Shown: piece by piece, positions 6,311 through 12,873 of the stretch
Position numbering within the stretch: the first letter of the stretch is position 1
How the letters are laid out: each line of letters opens with the position of its first letter
NCBI GenBank assembly: GCA_900758165.1
Contig: CAAEQN010000067.1
Location: 1 to 24,528 of the forward strand
Source: Clostridia bacterium
Lineage (GTDB): Bacteria > Bacillota > Clostridia > TANB77 > CAG-508
Direction: 5' to 3'
Length of the DNA: 24,528 bases
Position numbers and translations under genes: made by a program
Notes under the pieces: model-generated
The model's input: only the letters and a program-made list of their open reading frames with translations
What the model was told of the DNA's origin: nothing
Database searches by the model: none

Positions 6311-6640
6311 TTACTTTTCTTTATAAATTTTTATAATGTCTTTAATGCTCATCTTTGTACCATAATTTAGTATTGCATTTGAATATATTTTTATAGCAAC
6401 ATTATCAATAACAATTATTGTAACAATTAAAATCACAATTGACATTATTACATCTGTAAAATTTGCAAGTCCCATCATGATTCTAAATGGCATGCAAAAT
6501 GGTGATGATATTGGAAATAATGAAGCAAATAAATTAAGCTCACTTGTAGGATTCATCATAGTAAAATATGATAAATAAAATCCAATTACCGCTAGTATTG
6601 CAACAGGCGAATTAGCAGATTGTATATCTTCTGGCTGCTT
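6311..6640 (-). pseudogene. Truncated ABC-2 type permease (C-terminal remnant)
   Basis: About 109 codons remain of a transporter permease normally near 380-420 residues. The reading frame opens right after an in-frame TAA at 6643-6641 and reads KQPEDIQSAN, then SPVAILAVIGFYLSYF, NPTSELNLFASLFPISS, PFCMPFRIMM, a last hydrophobic helix (IMSIVILIVTIIVI), and YSNAILNYGTKMSIKDI. The order RPEDxQ, SPF.MP.RI, helix, Y...L.YG...S.K.I is characteristic of the C-terminal end of NatB/YhaP-like ABC-2 permeases (sodium or drug exporters). There is no plausible start with a Shine-Dalgarno, and no ATPase gene nearby. The upstream part was lost at a junction about 25 bases before the end of the Rrf2 gene. 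A terminator remains downstream. Internal ATGs could make a short peptide, but function is unlikely. Confidence 0.75.
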
Positions 6641-6664
6641 TTACTGTTACATAATATCCACAAA

Positions 6665-7060
6665 TTATAATAAGTCTTCTAATGTTTTACTGTCCACATA
6701 TTCATTTATTGCATCATCCAGTCCTTGCCAAAATGAACGTGTTTTACAAATTTGTTCTCTTGAACAATTTCCTTCATTTGTTAAACAGTATATTGGCACT
6801 AAATCACCTTCTGTTGCTCTTAAGATGTCACCAACTCTATATTCTTTTGGTAATTTGGATAGTTTATATCCACCTGTATTTCCTCTTGCCGTTTCTAGAA
6901 AACCTGCTTTATTTAACATTGCAATTATTCTTTCTAAATATTTATTAGATATTTCTTGTCTTTTTGCTATGTCTTTTAAAGTTATATAATTACCATTGCT
7001 ATTTACTGCTAAATCTATCATTACTCTTAAAGCATATCTACCTTTTGTTGATATTTTCAT
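6665..7060 (-). CDS. Rrf2-family transcriptional regulator
   Basis: A 131-residue winged-helix regulator. The N-terminal MKISTKGRYALRVMIDLA, the recognition region with ISNKYLERII (37-46) and the wing ARGNTGGYKLSK (58-69) are typical of Rrf2/IscR/CymR proteins. Three cysteines (92, 99, 105) in a CxxxxxxCxxxxxC arrangement occupy the position where IscR-type members ligate an iron-sulfur cluster, so redox or Fe-S sensing is plausible. CymR-type cysteine-metabolism regulators generally lack these cysteines. GGAGA precedes the ATG. The gene starts 18 bases after the acyl-CoA ligase stop and is probably in its operon. No isc, suf or cysteine biosynthesis genes are in view, so its regulon cannot be read here. 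Confidence 0.92.
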   Translation of the reverse strand: MKISTKGRYALRVMIDLAVNSNGNYITLKDIAKRQEISNKYLERIIAMLNKAGFLETARGNTGGYKLSKLPKEYRVGDILRATEGDLVPIYCLTNEGNCSREQICKTRSFWQGLDDAINEYVDSKTLEDLL

Positions 7061-7078
7061 TCTTTTCTCCTAACAAAT

Positions 7079-8809
7079 TTATTTGTTTATTTTTTCTATC
7101 TCTTTAAATCTTTTTATTTTTTGAGTTGTTGTTTTTTCAAGTGGTTCTGTTGTTATTATAAGTTCTTTTATTCTTTTGAAAACCGGTAGTTTTTGATTTA
7201 TTTTTTTTATATCTTCCCAAATCAAATCTTTATATTCTTTCTTTGATTTTTCTCCAAATTTTTCTTTTATTAGAGTATCATCATATACTACCTTTATTCC
7301 TAATGTTAATTCACCTTTTGAATTTTCCTTTGAATATAATAGGCTTTCTTGAACATAAGGTAATTCATTTACTAAAAATTCAATGTCGCTAGGAAAAACA
7401 TTTTCCCCATTTTTTAATACTATTACTTCTTTCTTTCTTCCTGCTATAAATAAATAGCCATCTTTGTTATAATATCCTAAATCTCCAGTATGGAACCATC
7501 CGTCTTTTATAGCTTCTTTTGTAGCTTGTGGATCTTCATAATATCCAATCATAACATTAGGACCTTTAGCAACTATCTCGCCTATTCCTTTTTCATCCAC
7601 ATTTTCTAATCTTATTTTTACATTAAAAGGAGCCATTCCGACACTTCCAGGGCAATGTTCTTTATCGGTTTCTGCTGCAAGAAGAGGCGAAGTTTCTGTT
7701 AGTCCATATCCTTGTACTGTGTCTATTCCAAAGTTATTGTAGCCCTTTATTATATTTTTATCCATTGAAGCTGCACCAAAATATGCTATTCTTAAATTTC
7801 CTCCTAACTGGTCTAAAACACTTTTAAATACTTTTCTTCTAATATCTATATGGAATATTAATAAGAAATTTGCTATTTTACTCATAATGTTTACTATTTT
7901 TTCTTTTCCTTGTTTTTTTATTCCTTTTTGTATTTTTTTGTATATTGTCTCTAATACTAATGGTACTGCTACAAATACACTTATTTTATATTCTTGCAAA
8001 TTATTTGCAATATATTTTAATCCATCACAGAAAGCTACGGTTGCACCACTATAAAATCCATATAAGAATGTAATAGTACATTCAAAAGTATGGTGTAATG
8101 GTAAAAATGATAATAATACATCTGTTTCATACATTTTAGACATTTTTGCCATTGCAATTATATTTGATGTGATATTTTTTTGTGATAACATAACTCCTTT
8201 AGCTGCACTTGTTGTTCCTGATGTAAATATTAAGACACTCATTTTTTCATTATCTATTTTTATATCTTTATATTTTGTATCTCCATCTTCTAATAATTTC
8301 TTTCCTTCTACTAATAATTTTTTAAAAGATAATACCCCATCTTTTTCTTCTTTTAAATCCATATTTATATAATATTTTAAAGTGCTATTTTCTTCTTTTA
8401 ATTTTTTAAATATCTCACTATATTTATCCTCAAATATTACTGCATCTGCTTTACTTCTTTGTATTAAGTTCCTTATTTCTTGTTCAGGTAATGCTTTATC
8501 TAATGGTACTACAACCATATTAGACGTAGTAATTGCAAAATAACTTTCACACCATTCATATCTATTGCTGCCTATTAGAGCAATTTTTTTATTCTCAAGT
8601 CCCATTTTTAAAAGTACTGTTCCTAAACATTCTATTTCTTCTTTTACTTCTTTATATGTTTTTTTCACTACTTTTTGATTTGGTTTTCCTAAATTTTCTT
8701 TAAATTTATATGCAATATTGTTTGGATATTTTTTAGCGCTCCTGTTTACCAATTCTCTAAAATTTTTTATTGTATCAGCTTCATAAATCTCATTATTTAG
8801 TTTTTTCAT
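7079..8809 (-). CDS. Long-chain acyl-CoA synthetase (AMP-forming)
   Basis: A 576-residue ANL-superfamily adenylating enzyme, most like long-chain fatty-acid:CoA ligases. It activates a carboxylate with ATP to acyl-AMP and then transfers it to CoA. Motifs, numbered from the start used here: IFTSGTTSAAKG (194-205, phosphate loop), PLHHTFE (237-243), YGLTETSP (368-375), GWFHTGDLGY (437-446, adenylate-binding Asp), GRKKEVIV (457-464, hinge) and the C-terminal catalytic lysine in TTTQKIKR (Lys564). Start choice: GGAGGG lies 7 bases before the ATG at 8809. The ATG at 8836 sits at the predicted transcription start and would be leaderless. The substrate chain length is not determined. It has its own promoter at 8871-8843, and the Rrf2 gene follows. 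Confidence 0.92.
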   Translation of the reverse strand: MKKLNNEIYEADTIKNFRELVNRSAKKYPNNIAYKFKENLGKPNQKVVKKTYKEVKEEIECLGTVLLKMGLENKKIALIGSNRYEWCESYFAITTSNMVVVPLDKALPEQEIRNLIQRSKADAVIFEDKYSEIFKKLKEENSTLKYYINMDLKEEKDGVLSFKKLLVEGKKLLEDGDTKYKDIKIDNEKMSVLIFTSGTTSAAKGVMLSQKNITSNIIAMAKMSKMYETDVLLSFLPLHHTFECTITFLYGFYSGATVAFCDGLKYIANNLQEYKISVFVAVPLVLETIYKKIQKGIKKQGKEKIVNIMSKIANFLLIFHIDIRRKVFKSVLDQLGGNLRIAYFGAASMDKNIIKGYNNFGIDTVQGYGLTETSPLLAAETDKEHCPGSVGMAPFNVKIRLENVDEKGIGEIVAKGPNVMIGYYEDPQATKEAIKDGWFHTGDLGYYNKDGYLFIAGRKKEVIVLKNGENVFPSDIEFLVNELPYVQESLLYSKENSKGELTLGIKVVYDDTLIKEKFGEKSKKEYKDLIWEDIKKINQKLPVFKRIKELIITTEPLEKTTTQKIKRFKEIEKINK

Positions 8810-8842
8810 TGTTTTCCCTCCAATTTGTTTTTTCATTGTTTT

Positions 8843-8871
8843 AGTTTAGCATATTAATAGAATAATGGCAA
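8843..8871 (-). promoter_or_regulatory. Promoter of acyl-CoA ligase and Rrf2 gene
   Basis: On the minus strand: TTGCCA (8871-8866), a 17-base spacer ending TGC, and TAAACT (8848-8843), so a promoter with an extended -10. It is back to back with the divergent XRE gene promoter; the two -35 boxes are 13 bases apart. Confidence 0.6.
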
Positions 8872-8884
8872 TAAAAAATAAAAA

Positions 8885-8913
8885 TTGCTTATTCTACACT
8901 TTTATGTTATAAT
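8885..8913 (+). promoter_or_regulatory. Promoter of the membrane XRE regulator
   Basis: TTGCTT (8885-8890), a 17-base spacer and TATAAT (8908-8913) with an extended TG at 8905-8906. This is a strong vegetative-type promoter 58 bases before the XRE start codon. Confidence 0.7.
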
Positions 8914-8932
8914 AGTAGAGTAAATTTATACA

Positions 8933-8951
8933 ATTCTACTGATAGTAGAAT
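8933..8951. promoter_or_regulatory. Palindromic operator candidate upstream of the XRE gene
   Basis: A perfect inverted repeat, ATTCTACT-GAT-AGTAGAAT, lies between the -10 (8908-8913) and the Shine-Dalgarno (about 8954-8960). Related half-sites TCTAC (8893-8897, within the promoter spacer) and GTAGA (8915-8919, just after the -10) make four half-sites across the promoter. The arrangement suits repression by the HTH protein encoded next; that link is inference. Confidence 0.55.
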
Positions 8952-8970
8952 ATAGGAGAAGCATTGTAAA

Positions 8971-9555
8971 ATGGACGATTTAAAGAAAACCATAGCAAAC
9001 AATATTGCATTTTTGAGGAAAAGTAAAAAAATGACTCAACTTGAATTTTCTAATGAATTACATTATTCAGATAAAGCAGTTTCTAAATGGGAAAGAGCAG
9101 AGTCAACCCCTGATATAGTTGTATTAAAGCAAATATCAGATTTTTTTGGTGTGTCTGTTGATTATTTATTAACCGAACATAATAAAAGTGAAACTTCTTT
9201 AATAAATACTAATTTTAAAAGCAAAAGAACTTTGAATAAATTAGCTCTTACATTTTTATCAGCCACACCTGTTTGGATTATTGGCACAATTGTATTTGTG
9301 TTAATTGCTCTTTTTGCTCACAAATATATTTGGCCTGTGTTTTATATCTGTGTTCCAATAACTATATTATTATTTTTAATTTTTAATAGTGTATGGGGAA
9401 ATAGAAGAATAAATTACTTTATTATATCTTGCTTTATATGGTCTATATTGTTTTGTTTATATTTTATATTTATAAAATATAATGCTTGGCAACTCTTTAT
9501 TTTAGGAATTCCAGCGCAAATTACAATATTGTTATGGTCTAGATTAAAAAAATAA
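8971..9555 (+). CDS. XRE-family regulator with C-terminal membrane domain
   Basis: A 194-residue protein. Residues 5-66 are a Cro/C1-type helix-turn-helix (KKMTQLEFSNELHYSDKAVS, then KWERAESTPD), a very typical XRE domain. A short linker leads to four hydrophobic segments (about 91-114, 120-141, 147-168 and 172-190) with few charges, so it is a membrane-tethered DNA-binding protein. Such proteins may couple a membrane or cell-wall signal to transcription, or hold an operator at the membrane. AGGAGA lies about 10 bases before the ATG. It is divergent from the acyl-CoA ligase/Rrf2 unit, and a perfect palindrome lies in its leader. The gene is alone on the plus strand and ends at a strong bidirectional terminator. 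The signal sensed is unknown. Confidence 0.88.
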   Translation: MDDLKKTIANNIAFLRKSKKMTQLEFSNELHYSDKAVSKWERAESTPDIVVLKQISDFFGVSVDYLLTEHNKSETSLINTNFKSKRTLNKLALTFLSATPVWIIGTIVFVLIALFAHKYIWPVFYICVPITILLFLIFNSVWGNRRINYFIISCFIWSILFCLYFIFIKYNAWQLFILGIPAQITILLWSRLKK

Positions 9556-9622
9556 AATTTTATAATTAAATTATTCACAAAGGTAATATCTTATTAATAA
9601 AAAAATTTGTTGCTTATATAAT

Positions 9623-9662
9623 AAAAATAGTGATTGTATCTAATAATACCATCACTATTTTT
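9623..9662. terminator. Strong bidirectional terminator
   Basis: A 12-bp perfect stem (9623-9634 with 9651-9662), extended inside by GTAT/ATAC, with A and T runs on its two sides. It separates the XRE gene from the convergent small membrane protein gene. Confidence 0.8.
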
Positions 9663-9680
9663 ATTAAATTATTTTTCATT

Positions 9681-10019
9681 TTAAACTCTTGCCCAAAACC
9701 AGCTTAAACTGTCATCTATACTTTTCTTCTTTTCTATTTTTGCTTCTATATCATCTATCCACAAATAAGATATAAAAGACAAGAAAATGAATATAAAGTC
9801 TACTCTTATACTTCCTGTTAATACTGCATTTAATTCATCTGATATATTTTTTGTTGTCATTAATTCTACAGTATGTCCAACTAATAAAGCTAGAAATATA
9901 AATAGCATCATTGCTACTATTGCGCTTTTGTGTGTCTCTTTACCTAAAAACAATATTAATACAAAAAGTACTAATGCTAAAAGTGTTGTTATTGCATTTG
10001 TAAAATCAATAAATGGCAT
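9681..10019 (-). CDS. Small integral membrane protein next to glmM
   Basis: A 112-residue protein of unknown function with three hydrophobic segments (about 9-26, 33-50 and 73-88) and a charged C-terminal tail ending WFWARV. It begins 14 bases after the glmM stop. Its Shine-Dalgarno AGGAGG follows the glmM stop codon directly, so translation is probably coupled to glmM. It ends at the bidirectional terminator. No conserved catalytic motif is visible. Its place in the unit hints at an envelope role but does not prove one. Confidence 0.75.
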   Translation of the reverse strand: MPFIDFTNAITTLLALVLFVLILFLGKETHKSAIVAMMLFIFLALLVGHTVELMTTKNISDELNAVLTGSIRVDFIFIFLSFISYLWIDDIEAKIEKKKSIDDSLSWFWARV

Positions 10020-10033
10020 TTGTGTTTCCTCCT

Positions 10034-11398
10034 TTATTTTAACTTTTGTTCTATTAATTTTGCTAAAGCTTCAGCTTTAGTTTTAATATAACCTTGATTT
10101 TCTCCTTCTATCATAACCCTTACAAGTGGTTCTGTACCAGAAGGTCTAATAAGTACTCTTCCATTTCCGGAAAATTCTTTTTCTAATTTATCTATTTCTT
10201 CTTTTATTTCTGCATCTTTTTCATAATCATATTTCTTTTCTGCAGATACTTTTGCATTCACTAATACTTGTGGATATATTTTTATTATATCACATAATTT
10301 TGAAATTGGAAGTCTTTTTTCTAACATTATTTTAACTAACATTAATGATGTTAAAATTCCATCTCCTGTTGGATTATAATCTAATAATATAATATGTCCA
10401 GATTGTTCTCCCCCTAAATTATATTCATTTTTCAACATGTTTTCAAGAACATATCTATCTCCAACTTTTGTTGCTTCAAAATTTATTCCATTGCTTTGTG
10501 CATATTTTCTTAATCCTAAATTACTCATCACAGTTGCAACCAAAGTATTATTTTTTAGCATTTTCTTTTCTTTTAGATAGTTAGATATTATAGCCATTAT
10601 TCCGTCGCCATCAACTAATTCTCCTTTTTCATTAACGGCTAAACATCTATCTCCATCACCATCATAGGCTATTCCTAAATTGCATTTGTTCTCTACTACA
10701 AATCTTTGTAATCCTTCTATATGAGTAGATCCACAGTTATTATTAATGTTTATTCCATTTGGTTCATTATTTATTATATAGTGTTTTATTCCTAATTTTG
10801 TGAATATTTTGTCTGCAACTTTATATGTTGCCCCATTCGCAGTATCTAATGCTACTACAAAATTTTCTTTATCTAAATTTTCTAAATCTTCTTCAAAATT
10901 TTTTCTAAAAAAGTATATATATTCTTCTAACAGATCTTCTCTGTTTTCTGCAACCCCTATTTTTTCATTTATTGCTGTTAGCTCATCTAGTTTTCCAGAG
11001 TCCATTACTTCTTCTATTTCTTCTTCTAAAGTATCTGGAATTTTCATTCCTTTATTGCTAAAGAATTTTATTCCATTAAATTCATAAGTATTATGTGATG
11101 CTGATATTACAACACTGGCATCTGCTTTATATCTCTTTGTTAAATAGGCAACACCTGGCGTTGGAATAACTCCTAATTGTTTAACATTTGCTCCATAGCT
11201 TAAGAATCCAGCCGTCATTGCTGCTTCTATTAATGTTCCTGATATTCTTGTATCTCTTCCTATAAATATTGTTGGTGTGTGGTCTGTATGTTTTGATAAT
11301 ACATAGGCTCCTGCTTTTGCTACTTTATATACTAATTCTGGTGTTAATTCACTATTTGCAATTCTTCTAATTCCATCTGTACCAAAGTATTTTCTCAT
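10034..11398 (-). CDS. glmM: Phosphoglucosamine mutase GlmM
   Basis: A 454-residue enzyme of the alpha-D-phosphohexomutase family that converts glucosamine-6-phosphate to glucosamine-1-phosphate on the way to UDP-GlcNAc for peptidoglycan. The N-terminal YFGTDGIRR is characteristic of GlmM. The phosphoserine loop SASHN has Ser101 as the phosphorylated residue. The Mg site DGDGDR has Asp246, Asp248 and Asp250. The sugar-binding loop is GGEQSGH (329-335), and the phosphate-binding loop is RPSGTEP (418-424). Full length. The Shine-Dalgarno AAAGGAAG is rather far (about 11 bases) from the ATG. In many Firmicutes glmM follows cdaA and ybbR; those are not next to it here. It has its own promoter at 11471-11442. 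Confidence 0.96.
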   Translation of the reverse strand: MRKYFGTDGIRRIANSELTPELVYKVAKAGAYVLSKHTDHTPTIFIGRDTRISGTLIEAAMTAGFLSYGANVKQLGVIPTPGVAYLTKRYKADASVVISASHNTYEFNGIKFFSNKGMKIPDTLEEEIEEVMDSGKLDELTAINEKIGVAENREDLLEEYIYFFRKNFEEDLENLDKENFVVALDTANGATYKVADKIFTKLGIKHYIINNEPNGININNNCGSTHIEGLQRFVVENKCNLGIAYDGDGDRCLAVNEKGELVDGDGIMAIISNYLKEKKMLKNNTLVATVMSNLGLRKYAQSNGINFEATKVGDRYVLENMLKNEYNLGGEQSGHIILLDYNPTGDGILTSLMLVKIMLEKRLPISKLCDIIKIYPQVLVNAKVSAEKKYDYEKDAEIKEEIDKLEKEFSGNGRVLIRPSGTEPLVRVMIEGENQGYIKTKAEALAKLIEQKLK

Positions 11399-11441
11399 AT
11401 AATGTAATTCTTCCTTTCATGTAATATTTATTATTTACTAT

Positions 11442-11471
11442 ATTATATATTTTATTATAATAAAAATGCAA
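11442..11471 (-). promoter_or_regulatory. glmM promoter
   Basis: On the minus strand: TTGCAT (11471-11466), an 18-base spacer and TATAAT (11447-11442), 44 bases upstream of the glmM ATG. Confidence 0.65.
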
Positions 11472-11478
11472 TAGTTTT

Positions 11479-12189
11479 TTAAAAAATTGATAACAATATA
11501 CAATATAATATTGGTTTCATCAAATTTTTACAAATTAAAATAAAATCATATAATTTTATTCCTATTTTATTTAATTTCTTATATTCTTTAATTATAAATT
11601 CTGCATCTTTTTTATTTATTAGTTGTTTTTTATTTATATATTTTTCTGATAAATATTCAGCTCTAGTCATCGCATCATTCTCTAAAAATCCTCTAATAGC
11701 AAATAAAATAAATTGCATTAATATTAATATTATTAATAAAATATTATTTATATTGTTATTAAAGACGTTGCATATTGCTAAAATAGAAATAATTATAAAA
11801 TACAATATGTTTATATTTGATAATATAAAGTTAAATTTTAAAACTGTTTTATTTTGTATAGAATGTATACATTCATGTGCAATTGTTTGTATTCTAGTAA
11901 AAGTATTATTTATATTTGCTATTAATATCTTATTTTGCATTACTAAATATAAGCTTGTTTGTGATTTATTGTTACTCGTTTCTTCTACTGTTACAGTAGT
12001 ATTTTCTATCATTTGTAATATTTCTTCGCAAATTTGCTTATTTTCAGGAAATTTTTCTATTATATTATTATTTTCTTTACTTAATCCAATTGCTCTTACT
12101 TCTTTTATGTCTTTTATTTTTATATTTAGTCCTACTTTTAAAATTATAATTGTTAGTACTAGTATAATGATAATTATTAAATATTCCAT
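11479..12189 (-). CDS. Membrane-bound zinc metallopeptidase (HExxH)
   Basis: A 236-residue membrane protein with a zinc-protease signature. An N-terminal hydrophobic helix (3-19) is followed by a soluble segment (about 20-100) and TIAHECIHSIQ with His105, Glu106 and His109 as the HExxH motif. Two membrane helices follow (about 127-141 and 149-166). ENDAMTRAEYLSEKYI (170-185) comes next, whose Glu or Asp residues could give the third zinc ligand. A last hydrophobic segment lies at the C-terminus (about 222-236). The layout recalls the neutral zinc metallopeptidase family Zn_peptidase_2 (B. subtilis YugP type), but the sequence is divergent and shorter in the loops. AGAGG precedes the ATG. There is no terminator before the glmM promoter, so some read-through into glmM is possible. 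The substrate is unknown. Confidence 0.75.
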   Translation of the reverse strand: MEYLIIIIILVLTIIILKVGLNIKIKDIKEVRAIGLSKENNNIIEKFPENKQICEEILQMIENTTVTVEETSNNKSQTSLYLVMQNKILIANINNTFTRIQTIAHECIHSIQNKTVLKFNFILSNINILYFIIISILAICNVFNNNINNILLIILILMQFILFAIRGFLENDAMTRAEYLSEKYINKKQLINKKDAEFIIKEYKKLNKIGIKLYDFILICKNLMKPILYCILLSIF

Positions 12190-12339
12190 TTTACCTCTTA
12201 TTTTATTATATATATTTTATTTTTTATGTTTCATATTTAAGTTTAATATTTATAATATTTTTTATTATCTACTAATTACTGTATTTAATATATGTTTTGA
12301 TGTACAATTTGTGCCTTAACAATTATAGTAGATACTTTC

Positions 12340-12363
12340 AAAAAAGAGCGTATAATTACGCCC
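12340..12363 (-). terminator. Terminator downstream of the YlbF-family gene
   Basis: On the minus strand, GGGCGTA-ATTA-TACGCTC (7-bp stem with one G-T wobble) is followed by six T residues (12345-12340). It closes the glycosyltransferase-ylbF unit and lies upstream of the metallopeptidase gene. Confidence 0.75.
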
Positions 12364-12429
12364 TATTTTTATGTTATTCTATGATTTCTGCACTTTTTCA
12401 ATATGGCTTTTATATTCCATATTTTATTT

Positions 12430-12783
12430 TTATAATACATCTTTTACAACTTCTGCAATTATTTTGTTTATATCTGCTATCATAACATTAAATTGAAGTT
12501 CTAATTCGAAATATTTTTTCATTTCTTCATCTTCTAGTAGTTTAGTATATTTCTCTTGTAACTCTTCTAATCTTTGTTTGTGCCTTTTAGCAAATTCTTC
12601 GTTGTTTGGATCTTCTTGCATTGAACTTAATTGTATTTCATATCTTAATTTTTCAAATTCTTCTAGTTTTTGTTTTTTGTCAGGATTTAAATTTATTTTT
12701 TTCTTTAATTCTTTATAATCTATATATTCTTTTGATTGTTTTATTTCTGAAGCTAATTTGTTTGCTGTATCATATATATTCAT
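12430..12783 (-). CDS. YlbF/YmcA-family protein
   Basis: A 117-residue, almost entirely helical, charged protein. The pattern YDTANKLASEIKQSKEYID, then a long coiled helix rich in E, K and Q, and a C-terminal FELELQFNVMIADINKI fits the Com_YlbF family. In B. subtilis YlbF, YmcA and YaaT form the Y-complex, which affects RNase Y-dependent RNA maturation and, through it, Spo0A phosphorylation, competence and biofilm formation. RNase Y itself is encoded in this window (22670-24211). Which paralogue this is cannot be decided from the sequence. AAAGGGG precedes the ATG. It lies 90 bases downstream of the glycosyltransferase gene with no terminator between. Confidence 0.88.
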   Translation of the reverse strand: MNIYDTANKLASEIKQSKEYIDYKELKKKINLNPDKKQKLEEFEKLRYEIQLSSMQEDPNNEEFAKRHKQRLEELQEKYTKLLEDEEMKKYFELELQFNVMIADINKIIAEVVKDVL

Positions 12784-12873
12784 AAATTTAAATTTCCCCT
12801 TTCTTTTTTATTTTTAATAATTGATTTTATTTACAATTAAAATTATTATATATCAAATTATTATGTATTTATG

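Noticed and set aside
8810..8836. Acyl-CoA ligase start at 8836
   Set aside because: This ATG falls at the predicted transcription start and precedes the GGAGGG that serves the ATG at 8809.
11753..12319. A 188-codon open frame on the plus strand
   Set aside because: It lies antisense to the metallopeptidase gene, has no Shine-Dalgarno and reads as hydrophobic, AT-rich mirror sequence. The minus-strand frame has a catalytic motif and a ribosome-binding site.
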